A stretch of 43,519 nucleotides of DNA from DATNPH01 sp036703315. Lineage in GTDB: Bacteria > Cyanobacteriota > Cyanobacteriia > Cyanobacteriales > Coleofasciculaceae. The stretch covers positions 1-43,519 of the forward strand of contig DATNPH010000110.1 of the NCBI GenBank assembly GCA_036703315.1, read 5' to 3'. The notes below the pieces were generated by a model. That model ran no database searches. It saw only the letters and a program-made list of their open reading frames with translations, and was not told the DNA's origin. Positions 17,048-26,960 of this stretch are shown here, piece after piece. The position numbers and the translations under genes are program-made. Position 1 is the first letter of the stretch. The number at the start of each line of letters is the position of its first letter.

Positions 17048-17595
17048 GAGGTAGTCAGTTAAGTGCCCAGGTAGCACAGCCTTACGCAGAAGCTTTAATG
17101 TCTTTGGCTCAGTCAGACAACCTCGTAGACCGTATCGGTGAGGATGTTGCAGCGTTACTCAATCTGTTGAAAGAATCGCCAGAATTGCAGCAGTTTTTAG
17201 GCAATCCTATAGTAAAAGCCGAAGACAAGAAAGCCGTACTACAACGGATAGGCGGTGAGCAGCTTCACGAGTACACAAAGAATTTTTTGAAGCTCTTGAT
17301 AGATCGACGGCGCATCCTATTTATAGAAGGAATTTGCAGACACTACCAAGCTCTCTTACGAGGGCTGAATCAGACCGTTCTGGCTGAAGTAACCTCAGCC
17401 GTAGAATTGTCGGAACAGCAGCAGCAGGCGGTTCGTGAGAAAGCCATAGCCATGACGGGTGCCCGCCAAGTGGAGCTGGATGCCAAAATCGATCCAGATT
17501 TAATCGGTGGTGTCATCATCAAAGTAGGTTCTCAGGTAATCGATGCCAGTCTACGAGGACAACTGCGCCGCATTGGTCTACGCCTGAGCAGCTAA
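17044..17595 (+). CDS. atpH: ATP synthase F1 subunit delta
   Basis: Subunit delta (OSCP-like, also named atpD in cyanobacteria) caps the top of F1 and joins it to the b/b' stalk. 183 residues with the helical N-domain (AQPYAEALMSLAQSDN, 12-27) and the C-terminal signature DPDLIGGVIIKVGSQVIDASLRGQLRRI (about 153-180). It overlaps atpF by four bases. The 177-base spacer to atpA contains a short imperfect palindrome (ctgctagcgttagcgacgcc near 17637-17656) that looks like a dispersed repeat. Confidence 0.94.
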   Translation: MRGSQLSAQVAQPYAEALMSLAQSDNLVDRIGEDVAALLNLLKESPELQQFLGNPIVKAEDKKAVLQRIGGEQLHEYTKNFLKLLIDRRRILFIEGICRHYQALLRGLNQTVLAEVTSAVELSEQQQQAVREKAIAMTGARQVELDAKIDPDLIGGVIIKVGSQVIDASLRGQLRRIGLRLSS

Positions 17596-17772
17596 AGCCT
17601 TGCAGGGTGAGCAGATTGAAAGTTAGAAGACTGTTCTGCTAGCGTTAGCGACGCCAGACGCATCATCTTCAACTTTCAAGCCTTCAACCTGACCTATGTC
17701 CTCACTAAAGCTCCGGCGCTGCACTAAAAACTTCTTTCTAACCTTTAACCTTTTGAGCAAGAACAACTAATC

Positions 17773-19293
<1,521 letters not shown>

Positions 19294-19330
19294 TTAGTTA
19301 TTTGTTAGGGGTTGGTGGTTAGTGGCAAAG

Positions 19331-19360
19331 AACTACTAACTACTAACTACTAACTACTAA
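19331..19360. repeat. Heptanucleotide tandem repeat (aactact)4
   Basis: Four exact copies of aactact plus two bases fill the atpA-atpG spacer, ending a few bases before the atpG ribosome binding site. Short tandemly repeated heptamers of this type are known in cyanobacterial intergenic DNA. A degenerate relative (ttagttagtagatagtagttag) lies upstream of the TPR gene near 38500. Confidence 0.85.
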
Positions 19361-19374
19361 TAAAGGACAAGATT

Positions 19375-20322
19375 ATGCCCAATCTAAAATCAATTCGCGA
19401 TCGCATTCAGTCGGTCAAAAACACCAGGAAAATCACCGAGGCGATGCGCCTCGTCGCTGCCGCAAAAGTGCGCCGTGCTCAGGAACAGGTGACCGCCACC
19501 CGCCCCTTCGCCGATCGCTTGGCACAAGTTCTCTACGGCTTACAGAACCGTCTGCGGTTTGAAGACGCTGATTTGCCGTTGCTCAGGCAACGAGACGTTA
19601 AAACAGTTGGCTTGCTCGTCATTTCAGGCGATCGTGGTCTATGTGGCGCTTACAACAGCAACGTCATTCGCCGCGCTGAAAGCCGTGCTAAGGAACTACG
19701 GAACGAAGGGCTTGACTACAAGTTCGTGATAGTCGGACGCAAATCTCTTCAGTACTTCCAGCGTCGTGACCAGCCAATTAGTGCCAACTATACAGGATTA
19801 GAACAAGTTCCCACAGCATCAGAAGCAGCAATGGTTGCCGATGAATTGCTCTCTCTATTTCTGTCAGAATCCGTAGACCGAGTTGAATTGGTCTACACCA
19901 AGTTTGTTTCCTTGATTAGTTCTCGTCCAGTAATTCAAACCCTGCTGCCACTGACGGCGCAAGGATTAGAAGTACAAGATGATGAAATCTTCAGGCTGAC
20001 GACTCGTGGCGGCGACTTCGAGGTGACACGGGAGAAAGTTACAGCACCAACCCGTCTCCTCGCCCGTGACATGATTTTTGAACAAGATCCGGTACAAATC
20101 CTGGATGCCCTTCTGCCCCTGTATCTGAATAACCAACTACTGCGGGCACTGCAAGAGTCAGCAGCTAGTGAACTTGCCGCCCGGATGACGGCGATGAACA
20201 ACGCCAGCGAAAACGCTGGAGAACTGGTAAATACACTTACCCGGTCTTATAACAAAGCACGGCAGGCGGCAATTACCCAGGAAATTCTGGAAGTTGTCGG
20301 TGGTGCCGAAGCCCTAGGCTAG
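19375..20322 (+). CDS. atpG: ATP synthase F1 subunit gamma
   Basis: The rotating central shaft of F1 (atpC in chloroplast naming). 315 residues; the N-terminal helix MPNLKSIRDRIQSVKNTRKITEAMRLVAAAKV-type start and the C-terminal LTRSYNKARQAAITQEILEVVGGAEAL are the two coiled-coil ends. The protein is longer than the E. coli subunit because cyanobacterial gamma has an inserted middle segment; the chloroplast redox cysteine pair is not present, so thiol regulation is not expected. Start supported by aagga about 10 bases upstream. It is the last gene of the operon and is followed by a terminator. Confidence 0.97.
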   Translation: MPNLKSIRDRIQSVKNTRKITEAMRLVAAAKVRRAQEQVTATRPFADRLAQVLYGLQNRLRFEDADLPLLRQRDVKTVGLLVISGDRGLCGAYNSNVIRRAESRAKELRNEGLDYKFVIVGRKSLQYFQRRDQPISANYTGLEQVPTASEAAMVADELLSLFLSESVDRVELVYTKFVSLISSRPVIQTLLPLTAQGLEVQDDEIFRLTTRGGDFEVTREKVTAPTRLLARDMIFEQDPVQILDALLPLYLNNQLLRALQESAASELAARMTAMNNASENAGELVNTLTRSYNKARQAAITQEILEVVGGAEALG

Positions 20323-20352
20323 AATTCCGTTTTCAATTTGTAATGATAGAAG

Positions 20353-20383
20353 GCGTCTGAGGCGACTCAGGCGCATTTTATTT
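20353..20383 (+). terminator. Rho-independent terminator of the atp operon
   Basis: gcgtctgag (20353-20361) pairs with ctcaggcgc (20366-20374), one pair being G-T, around a gcga tetraloop, followed by attttattt. It lies 30 bases after the atpG stop. Confidence 0.8.
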
Positions 20384-20428
20384 AAATCGTTGCCGGGATG
20401 ATAGTGCTGTTAGGTCTAGGAGAAGCTT

Positions 20429-21046
20429 GTGGATTTGAGATGGCTGGAATGGGGGAAGCAACTACAGGCGATCGCACAAAATGGTCTTACTTATACTGAC
20501 GGACTTTTTGATAGAGAGCGTTATCAGTTGTTACAAGCGATCGCAGCAGAAATTCTGGCTACTTATTCCAATGTAGAACCTAGCTACGTCCTCGATCTTT
20601 TTGCTCACGAAATCGGCTATGCGACCCCCAAAGTCGTTGTGCGGGGAGCCGTATTTCGTGACGATAGCATTTTGTTAGTAAGGGAACGCGACGACGGTTG
20701 TTGGACATTACCAGGGGGGTGGGCTGATGTTGGCGAGTCTCCTAGTAAAGCTGTTGTACGAGAAGTGTATGAAGAGTCAGGCTATCAGACACGCGCCATC
20801 AAACTGCTAGCGGTTTACGATCGCAATAAGCACGGACATCCACCTTCACGACATCATACCTACAAACTTTTTATTCAATGCGAACTTTTAGGTGGCTCTC
20901 CTTTAGAAAATATAGAAACCGATGGAGTAGAATTCTTTCGTGAGAATGAGATTCCAGAACTCTCTGTCAATCGCATTGTACCGACTCAAATAACACGACT
21001 TTTTGAACATTATCGTCATCCTAATTGGTCAACAGACTTTGATTAG
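20429..21046 (+). CDS. Nudix hydrolase with N-terminal helical domain, 205 aa
   Basis: Hydrolyses a nucleoside-diphosphate-linked compound; the substrate cannot be told from sequence. Starts with GTG, supported by aggaga six bases upstream. The first ~65 residues form a helical extension (WLEWGKQLQAIAQNGLTY onward) of the type found before the Nudix fold in a subgroup of ADP-ribose or nucleotide-sugar pyrophosphatases. The Nudix box is complete from Gly97 to Tyr119: G-x5-E103-x7-R111-E112-V-Y-E115-E116-S-G-Y. It is a single gene between the atp terminator and a repeat. Confidence 0.9.
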   Translation: MDLRWLEWGKQLQAIAQNGLTYTDGLFDRERYQLLQAIAAEILATYSNVEPSYVLDLFAHEIGYATPKVVVRGAVFRDDSILLVRERDDGCWTLPGGWADVGESPSKAVVREVYEESGYQTRAIKLLAVYDRNKHGHPPSRHHTYKLFIQCELLGGSPLENIETDGVEFFRENEIPELSVNRIVPTQITRLFEHYRHPNWSTDFD

Positions 21047-21053
21047 TCAGTAG

Positions 21054-21183
21054 TAGACTTCTTGCACAAATATCCTTGACCCCTCCCCAACCCTCCCCGC
21101 GAGTTCCGGGAGGAAGCAAGTTTTCTTTACTTCCCCCCTTACCAAGGGGAGATAGCGGGGGGTGGATTCATGCAATAGGTCTA
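21054..21183. repeat. MITE-like repeat with G/C-run core
   Basis: The left end tagacttcttgcacaaatat and the reverse complement of the right end (tagacctattgcatgaat) align with a few mismatches, giving terminal inverted repeats of about 20 bases. The core holds cccctccccaaccctcccc and ttcccccctta..aagggg, the same signature as the repeat within the acyltransferase gene at 5451. No coding capacity. Confidence 0.6.
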
Positions 21184-21289
21184 GTCATTAGTCATGATGG
21201 GTTGTTGCCCCCATAGGACGCTAAAATAATCCAGTCAAAGTCCAGTTCTCATTAAGGGAATTGAGAGTGTTAAGCCTAGAACGTACACG

Positions 21290-21607
21290 ATGCCTAAGAC
21301 TTATACTGTCGAAATTCATCACCAAGGCACCACCCAAACGATAGAAGTGCCTGAAGATAAAAAAATTCTTCAAGCGGCCTATGCTGCTGGAGTAGACTTA
21401 CCCAGTTCCTGCAATGCAGGAGTTTGTACAACTTGTGCCGCTCAACTTTTGGAAGGTACTGTAGAACAGAGCGATGGTATGGGCTTGAGTCCACAACTCC
21501 AAAAGGAAGGTTATGCACTGCTGTGTGTCGCCTATCCTCGCTCTAACCTGAAGATTGAGACAGAGAAAGAGGATGAGGTATATGAGCGGCAATTTGGTCA
21601 GCCATGA
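21290..21607 (+). CDS. [2Fe-2S] plant-type ferredoxin, 105 aa
   Basis: A soluble electron carrier. Cluster ligands are Cys41, Cys46, Cys49 (CNAGVCTTC) and Cys79 (YALLCVAYP). The main photosynthetic ferredoxin PetF has C-R-A-G-A-C-S-T-C; here NAGVCTTC, plus a longer acidic tail (EKEDEVYERQFGQ), mark an accessory ferredoxin of unknown partner. The gene stands alone. The start ATG is the first in frame and gives the usual N-terminal strand KTYTVEIHH. Confidence 0.93.
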   Translation: MPKTYTVEIHHQGTTQTIEVPEDKKILQAAYAAGVDLPSSCNAGVCTTCAAQLLEGTVEQSDGMGLSPQLQKEGYALLCVAYPRSNLKIETEKEDEVYERQFGQP

Positions 21608-21656
21608 TTAAAACAGCAATGTTGCAGCTTGGCTCACTTGATTACAGACTTTCTGC

Positions 21657-22730
21657 TTAAGTTAACGGGAAGACATCGGCGAGAACAGCTGCTCCATCCA
21701 GATGTGTATCAGGAGAAGGTGAGTCATAAACTACTAGAATTGAAGGCTGCTGGGCGATCGCGTTAAACAGCGTGACGCCCTCTGCATGATGACTGCCCTC
21801 TCCGTAAGATAAATCCTGAATCAATTTTGGTTCCCAGGTAAAAACATTGTCTGAATTGAATCCATTCGGAAGCCGAAAAAGTCTCACAGGACCATCTAGA
21901 TCCATGGTTGGCCCTGCCAAAATCAACAAATCTTGACCATCAAAACACAGCTCACGAACTCCTAATCCACCCAACTTTACAAAATGCTTTTTGTAGAGTT
22001 TTCCTTGAGTTCCTAATTCTTTAAGTTTCAAGGTGTTTGAACTACTAACCTCTACCCCTACTTCCAAGACTATTGCCCAACCCCGAAGCACTGGCCCCCG
22101 CAAACCAATAAACATCCTGTTGTCTGAGATAGCCAAACCTTCAATATCAAATCCATTATCTTTACTCGGAATACCAGCAAAAATAAACGGATGAAGATGC
22201 TCATCTGAGTCTAAAGCATCCATCAATAAATTTCCCCTCTCCGTTAATTTAAGTTGGGCTGCTGTTAGGGGTTGATCTGGGTGTTCTGGATGTGGGCAGG
22301 ACTGGTATAATTCGCCATTGACTAGGGGTATTCGTGCTAAAAGAAAGCGATTTTTTTCGACTACTACCTTAGCCAGTCGCTCAAGATTTTTTATATCAGT
22401 TTTATCTTTTTTAGGCTTTTTACGCTTCCAGCTATGTGAGCCAATGAACCAGAGGTAGTAATCGGCATAGGCAAGTCCTTCAATGTCAATTTCCTCGTCT
22501 TTACCCGCTGGTAAAGTAATGAAGTTTCCTAAATCAATGTGTTGATGATTGCTAAAGGTACGAGAACCGTCAAAAGACAATCGCTCAAGAGTTGTTGTCT
22601 CATCTGATCCTACCCATAAATGTAGGTCTGGGGTCAAGATAGCGGCTGACAAATCTTCATGAAAAGGCTTAAATTGCTCCTGAAATTGCAGCACAACCTG
22701 ATTCAGTAACTTGCTGTTTTTCGTTTCCAT
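21657..22730 (-). CDS. DUF3616 protein, probable beta-propeller, 357 aa
   Basis: Matches my memory of the DUF3616 family: repeated blocks such as LHLWVGSDETTTLERL, EEIDIEGLAYADYYLWFIGSHS, GFDIEGLAISDNRMFIGLRGPVL and ELCFDGQDLLILAGPT, each a strand-turn unit with an Asp-Ile-Glu-Gly core. This pattern suggests a propeller with metal or ligand sites at D-I-E-G, but the function is unknown. There is no signal peptide, so it is probably cytoplasmic. A lysine-rich insertion (SWKRKKPKKDKTDIKNLERL, about 102-121) interrupts one blade. Single gene, convergent with the ferredoxin. Confidence 0.8.
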   Translation of the reverse strand: METKNSKLLNQVVLQFQEQFKPFHEDLSAAILTPDLHLWVGSDETTTLERLSFDGSRTFSNHQHIDLGNFITLPAGKDEEIDIEGLAYADYYLWFIGSHSWKRKKPKKDKTDIKNLERLAKVVVEKNRFLLARIPLVNGELYQSCPHPEHPDQPLTAAQLKLTERGNLLMDALDSDEHLHPFIFAGIPSKDNGFDIEGLAISDNRMFIGLRGPVLRGWAIVLEVGVEVSSSNTLKLKELGTQGKLYKKHFVKLGGLGVRELCFDGQDLLILAGPTMDLDGPVRLFRLPNGFNSDNVFTWEPKLIQDLSYGEGSHHAEGVTLFNAIAQQPSILVVYDSPSPDTHLDGAAVLADVFPLT

Positions 22731-22867
22731 GTAAAATCCTCAACTAGAAATACAACATGCAAAGCAGGCCTCAAAGCACTACAATTGGTAGACCAAGTCA
22801 GACTGAAGAAACTCCACTGAGCGCTGCCCAGAAACAAGAAGTTTAGTAAGACAAATCGTAGGGTCAT

Positions 22868-23815
22868 CTATGGCTTTTCTAAATCACAATTCTGAAGATT
22901 TAAATTAAATATCCCTTGTTTATCAAAGCAGGATGCGATGCTGCTTACCCTTTGTGCATAATTTTCTTTAGGAAAAGTCGTAATACTTCCATCATTGAAT
23001 ACTTCGCAGGGACGATTTAGACTGCACTCTGGTTTGCTCAACGCTTCATCGTCTATACCAGTATTAGCGATCGCAACAACTCGATTACTGTTAAGAGAAA
23101 CAATGGGTGAGCCTGACATTCCACCTACAACACTGCAACGCATGCGAATCGACTTGTCCCATTGATAGACATCTTCTCGGACAATAGCGGACTCTCCAAG
23201 TTGACAAACCGCTTTGTGAAGAAAACTCCGAGAATGCTCTACTCTAGACATCGGGATACCAATTATTTCAACAGGTTCTCCAACCCTGGGGGAAACTTCA
23301 TCAATCTTCAAAGGAGTAAATCCCTCCTTCACCAACTGCCCAAACGTGGTATTGAGTTCCAAAATTGTGATGTCGATGCCTTTCATCGTTGCATACACGA
23401 CCCGCTGCACACCGACTGCACGAACGCGAGGGTTCTGATTCACAAAGTAATTTAATTTAAAGACAATATTAGATGAGCGATTAATAATAATTTCCTTGGC
23501 ATCTGGAAATTTATTAATATCAGAACAGTGACCATTCGTAAGAGCATAAGCAGGAGCATTTTCCTCTCCACCAGCATTCAAAAAAAATGCCGTGCAAAAT
23601 CCATCAGATTCCTGCTCAAGCAAACCGACGCCATTATATTTTTTCCCTTGTTCAGCGGATAAAAGCTCCCAATTCACGGCTGAAGAATTGACCTCTTTAT
23701 CCGGTAGCTTGTTCCCGTTTCGGTCATAAATCGCCGCTTGTGCCAAGTTTGACACCAAAGCCAATCCTAATCCAACGGATGCAAGCACAGTTGTTTGTGT
23801 CCAAGTTTTTCCCAT
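22868..23815 (-). CDS. Secreted trypsin-like serine protease, 315 aa
   Basis: A chymotrypsin-fold (S1/V8-like) peptidase. The catalytic triad is visible as His96 in ALTNGHC, Asp148 in GIDITIL and Ser234 in GGMSGSP. The chosen start, at 23815, gives a clean signal peptide MGKTWTQTTVLASVGLGLAL followed by an A-Q-A cleavage site near residue 27; an upstream in-frame ATG at 23947 would overlap the divergent gene and hide the signal. Several cysteines (74, 97, 204, 227) may form disulphides, in keeping with export. The substrate is unknown. There is no PDZ domain. Confidence 0.85.
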   Translation of the reverse strand: MGKTWTQTTVLASVGLGLALVSNLAQAAIYDRNGNKLPDKEVNSSAVNWELLSAEQGKKYNGVGLLEQESDGFCTAFFLNAGGEENAPAYALTNGHCSDINKFPDAKEIIINRSSNIVFKLNYFVNQNPRVRAVGVQRVVYATMKGIDITILELNTTFGQLVKEGFTPLKIDEVSPRVGEPVEIIGIPMSRVEHSRSFLHKAVCQLGESAIVREDVYQWDKSIRMRCSVVGGMSGSPIVSLNSNRVVAIANTGIDDEALSKPECSLNRPCEVFNDGSITTFPKENYAQRVSSIASCFDKQGIFNLNLQNCDLEKP

Positions 23816-23884
23816 ACCCAGATAGTCTGTCGGTCTTGGTTGATAATAAAGATTAATCTCACAGATAGCCTTTAAATAGCTAAA

Positions 23885-24079
23885 ATGACAACTCACTTCA
23901 TTACCGCAGAAATCGACCTGCAAGAAACACCCGTACAGCTGCAACAAGAAATTGAGGCAGAGTTACAAAAACGTGGGGAACCTCTGCGCTGGGCAGTTAC
24001 TCGTGTAGATACCGATCGCCAGAAAGTACAAGTAGAAGCGATCGTAACCGTAGAATCTGATTCAACTGTCTCAGTGTGA
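23885..24079 (+). CDS. Small conserved protein coupled to DUF3326 gene, 64 aa
   Basis: Not recognised as a named family. A compact alpha/beta pattern: FITAEIDLQ, a helix PVQLQQEIEAELQKRG, then LRWAVTRVD and KVQVEAIVTVE. The stop overlaps the next gene's GTG start by four bases (gtgtga), so the two are translationally coupled and probably work together. It is divergent from the protease, with which it shares a 70-base promoter region. Confidence 0.75.
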   Translation: MTTHFITAEIDLQETPVQLQQEIEAELQKRGEPLRWAVTRVDTDRQKVQVEAIVTVESDSTVSV

Positions 24080-25215
24080 TTCAACGTCCTTACACCGTTG
24101 CCTTAATAGTCCCTACTGGTATTGGCGCAGCAATTGGGGGTTATGCGGGGGATGCCTTGCCAGTAGCAAGAGCGATCGCACAAATCTGCGATCGCCTGAT
24201 TACTCACCCCAACGTCCTTAACGGTGCTCAACTTTACTGGAACTTGCCCAACGCCCTCTATGTTGAAGGTTTCGGACTTGACAAATTTGCTGCTGGATGC
24301 TGGGGGTTGCGACCCATCCATCAGAACCGAGTGGGATTAATTCTCGATCAAGGCATTGAACCCGACTTGCAGTTAAGACACCTACAGGCAGCTGATGCTA
24401 CTAGAGCAACACTAGGACTGAATCTGACAGACTACGTGGTGACAGACGCGCCCTTAAACGTGGAACTACGGACAGCTGCATCGGGGGCAAGTTGGGGCAC
24501 AATTGGGAATCCTGATAGTTTGTTGCGAGCGGCTGAAGTCTTGATTGAGCAGGCAAGGGCAGACGCGATCGCTGTTGTTGCCCGTTTTCCGGATGACTCT
24601 GGTAGTGATGCACTACAATCTTACCGACATGGACAGGGAGTAGACCCCCTCGCTGGTGCCGAAGCCGTAATTAGTCACCTTATTGTCCGCACCTTTCAAG
24701 TGCCTTGTGCCCACGCCCCTGCACTAATGCCCCTACCCCTCGACCCCAACTTGTCTCCACGTTCAGCTGCTGAGGAGTTAGGCTATACTTTCTTACCCTG
24801 CGTTCTCGTCGGACTAAGTCGCGCCCCGCAATTCGTTGTCAACGGAGTAGAGACAGCAGAAAGTCAAAGCCCCAATCCCCAATTCCCACGCAAGACACAA
24901 AATTTTACGTCTCTACCTGGAGACATCTGGGCAACGGATGTAGACGCAGTTGTAGTACCAGCAACCGCTTGTGGCGGCAGTGCGCTACTGAGTTTAGGCC
25001 GATCCCAAGCGCAGATTATTGCCGTGGAGGAGAACAAAACCTCTATGCAAGTTGTCCCAGAATATTTAGGGATCAAAGCAATCAGAGTACACTCGTATTT
25101 AGAGGCACTTGGTGTTCTAGTCGCGCATCGTGCTGGTATTAGTACTGGTGCTCTCAGCCCGTTCCTATCCTCCTTGCATTGTTTATCTGTTAGTGGCAAA
25201 ACAGCTTCCCGATAA
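24076..25215 (+). CDS. DUF3326 family protein
   Basis: A cyanobacterial/plastid-lineage protein of unknown function, 379 residues, with the family opening VALIVPTGIGAAIGGYAGDALP (7-28), then GLILDQGI, VTDAPLNVELRTAASGASWGTIGNPD, and VDAVVVPATACGGSALLSLG near 293-312. The P-T-G-I-G-A and A-C-G-G-S motifs suggest a small-molecule or nucleotide-type site, unproven. Starts with GTG inside the previous gene's stop. Around residues 271-285 the sequence (QFPRKTQNFTSLPGD) comes from a palindromic repeat inserted in frame (24893-24912). The 3' end overlaps the next gene by 86 bases. Confidence 0.82.
   Translation: MIQRPYTVALIVPTGIGAAIGGYAGDALPVARAIAQICDRLITHPNVLNGAQLYWNLPNALYVEGFGLDKFAAGCWGLRPIHQNRVGLILDQGIEPDLQLRHLQAADATRATLGLNLTDYVVTDAPLNVELRTAASGASWGTIGNPDSLLRAAEVLIEQARADAIAVVARFPDDSGSDALQSYRHGQGVDPLAGAEAVISHLIVRTFQVPCAHAPALMPLPLDPNLSPRSAAEELGYTFLPCVLVGLSRAPQFVVNGVETAESQSPNPQFPRKTQNFTSLPGDIWATDVDAVVVPATACGGSALLSLGRSQAQIIAVEENKTSMQVVPEYLGIKAIRVHSYLEALGVLVAHRAGISTGALSPFLSSLHCLSVSGKTASR
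24893..24912. repeat. Short palindromic repeat inside the DUF3326 gene
   Basis: agacacaaaattttacgtct is an imperfect 20-base palindrome followed by ctacc; the gagacg...cgtctctac type is a common dispersed repeat in cyanobacteria. It sits where this protein has an extra, low-complexity loop, so I infer an in-frame insertion. Confidence 0.45.
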
Positions 25216-25786
25216 TCCCGAAATTGAACCCCTGACACGCACCCAAATTTTAATCGCAATGGGTGTCACTGCTGTCGTATTGCTACTCGTTGCTAAGCTA
25301 TGGTTACACCTTGGTTCTGTTGCTCTTCTACCCCTACAAGGAACCCCTGAAGCCTTACTATTGGGGTTAGGCATAGGGCTGGGTATTACTGGTGCCAGTA
25401 GCATACTCTATCGTCTTTGGCCTGCTTATCGTCAAAGTGCAGACTTCTACCTAGAGTTGGTACTTAAACCCTTAATATTACCTGACCTAATTTGGCTAGG
25501 GTTACTGCCAGGTATGAGTGAAGAATTATTGTTTCGGGGCGTTATGTTACCAGCTGTTGGGTTGAACCCTACTGGCCTAATCGCCACAAGTCTATTATTT
25601 GGTGTTTTGCACCTAAGTGGACCACAACAATGGCCTTATGTTGTTTGGGCATCAATAGTAGGTTTGCTACTGGGGTTGAGCGCTTTAGCAACTGGCAATT
25701 TGCTAGTACCGATTGTGGCTCATATTGGCACAAACCTACTTTCCAGCTACCTGTGGAAGCTGGGGAACAGACAAGTGGAAGCATGA
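25130..25786 (+). CDS. CPBP (CAAX/Abi) family intramembrane glutamic protease
   Basis: An integral membrane protein with the three family motifs: Glu131-Glu132-x3-Arg136 in MSEELLFRG, His161 in FGVLHLSG and His198-x3-Asn202 in AHIGTNLL. About six hydrophobic segments. Family members cleave prenylated or other proteins, or serve in bacteriocin immunity; the role here is unknown. The start is uncertain: the ATG at 25130 lies within the DUF3326 gene and overlaps it by 86 bases. A GTG near 25191 or an ATG near 25259 are alternatives. It is convergent with purN. Confidence 0.82.
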   Translation: MLVLVLVLSARSYPPCIVYLLVAKQLPDNPEIEPLTRTQILIAMGVTAVVLLLVAKLWLHLGSVALLPLQGTPEALLLGLGIGLGITGASSILYRLWPAYRQSADFYLELVLKPLILPDLIWLGLLPGMSEELLFRGVMLPAVGLNPTGLIATSLLFGVLHLSGPQQWPYVVWASIVGLLLGLSALATGNLLVPIVAHIGTNLLSSYLWKLGNRQVEA

Positions 25787-25840
25787 ACTACCGACTCAGG
25801 GGGATTTCTCGCAGGTTTCTGTTAACGTTCTTGTCTGACA

Positions 25841-26521
25841 TCAAACACAATGCTGACGGCTAAATGATTGCACGGCAAGAGCGATCGCCTGTGGTAAGAT
25901 TCGATGTTCCTGGACTTGAATCCGAGCATGGAGTGTTTCTGGCGTATCGTCTGGCAGCACAGGTACAGCAGCCTGTAGTAAAATCGCACCACTATCCACT
26001 TCTGGACATACCAGGTGAACAGTACAACCCGTAATTTTTACGCCAGCCTCAAGCGCTTGTTCTATAGCCTTCACGCCTTTGAAGCTTGGTAACAAGCTGG
26101 GATGGATGTTGATAATTCGGTCGGGAAAGGCGTTGATGAGGACTGGTGTTACGATCCGCATCCAGCCTGCCATGATCAGCCACTCTACCTCGTAATGCTG
26201 TAACGTCTCGACGATAGCCGTGTCCAAATCTTCACGGCGCTTGTAGTCTCGATGATTAAGCAAGGCGGCGGGAACACCCCATTTTTCTGCTCTTGCGACT
26301 GCCTTGATACCCGGATTGTTGTAAATCAAGACTTGAATTTGGGCATTGAGTTGCCCGTCGTGTATCGCTTGGGCAACTGCCTCAAAATTACTGCCATTCC
26401 CAGACGCCATAATTCCAAGTTTGAGTGGGAAGTCAGTGGGTGAAGATGCCATCACGCTGGAAGGAATGGCAGGGGAAATTAAGCTGGGTGTGGAATCAGC
26501 AGATGGGAGATGGGAAGTCAT
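25841..26521 (-). CDS. purN: Phosphoribosylglycinamide formyltransferase
   Basis: Transfers a formyl group from 10-formyltetrahydrofolate to glycinamide ribonucleotide, the third step of purine synthesis. The fold start LKLGIMASGNGSNFEAV (about 33-49) binds the ribonucleotide phosphate; IINIHPSLLPSFKG carries the catalytic Asn and His, and CPEVDSGAILLQ the catalytic Asp. The protein is 226 residues, longer than E. coli PurN because of a ~30-residue Ser/Pro-rich leader; the ATG at residue 24 could be the real start. No Shine-Dalgarno is clear at either. Confidence 0.95.
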   Translation of the reverse strand: MTSHLPSADSTPSLISPAIPSSVMASSPTDFPLKLGIMASGNGSNFEAVAQAIHDGQLNAQIQVLIYNNPGIKAVARAEKWGVPAALLNHRDYKRREDLDTAIVETLQHYEVEWLIMAGWMRIVTPVLINAFPDRIINIHPSLLPSFKGVKAIEQALEAGVKITGCTVHLVCPEVDSGAILLQAAVPVLPDDTPETLHARIQVQEHRILPQAIALAVQSFSRQHCV

Positions 26522-26686
26522 AGAGGAGGCGATCGCTTTTTCTATAGCGCTACCTGGTTATTATCTGTTGGATGGTGCTCATGATTCATCAATGGTTTCC
26601 CATAAATCGCGCAGGCATTCAAATTCTGACAAGCCCTTCAGTAGTTACAGGACAATGAGGCGATCGCCCTCTACGGCACTACTGAC

Positions 26687-26917
26687 TTAACGGGATGCGC
26701 TCCAAATTCTCACAATATTGTCATCACTACCACTGACAAGGGTTTGTCCATCCGGACTGATGGCAATAGACCAAATCCAACCTGAATGCCCAGTCAGTGT
26801 GTGCAGTAATTTTGCACTGTCTATATCCCACAGCTTGATATTTTAATCACCACCAGCACTAGCAATGGTTTCTCCATCGGGACTGAAGGCGATCGCAAAA
26901 CTGGTATCGTAACTAAT
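26687..26917 (-). pseudogene. Remnant of a WD40-repeat gene
   Basis: The minus strand reads, in a single frame, AFSPDGETIASAGGD, a TAA, then NIKLWDIDSAKLLHTLTGHS, SIAISPDGQTLVSGSDD and NIVRIWSAS before a final stop at 26687. These are two WD40 blades interrupted by one nonsense codon, with no start, no upstream blades and no ATPase part. It is the tail of a decayed WD40 gene, different in sequence from the array at 11842. The rest of the gap 26522-26960 holds nothing I recognise. Confidence 0.75.
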
Positions 26918-26960
26918 CTAGCTACAAGAGTAGTAAGTCCTGATTACTCTTCATACCAAA

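Noticed and set aside
26346..26690. Plus-strand open frame opposite purN
   Set aside because: It covers the purN N-terminal coding region antisense and shows no domain or RBS.
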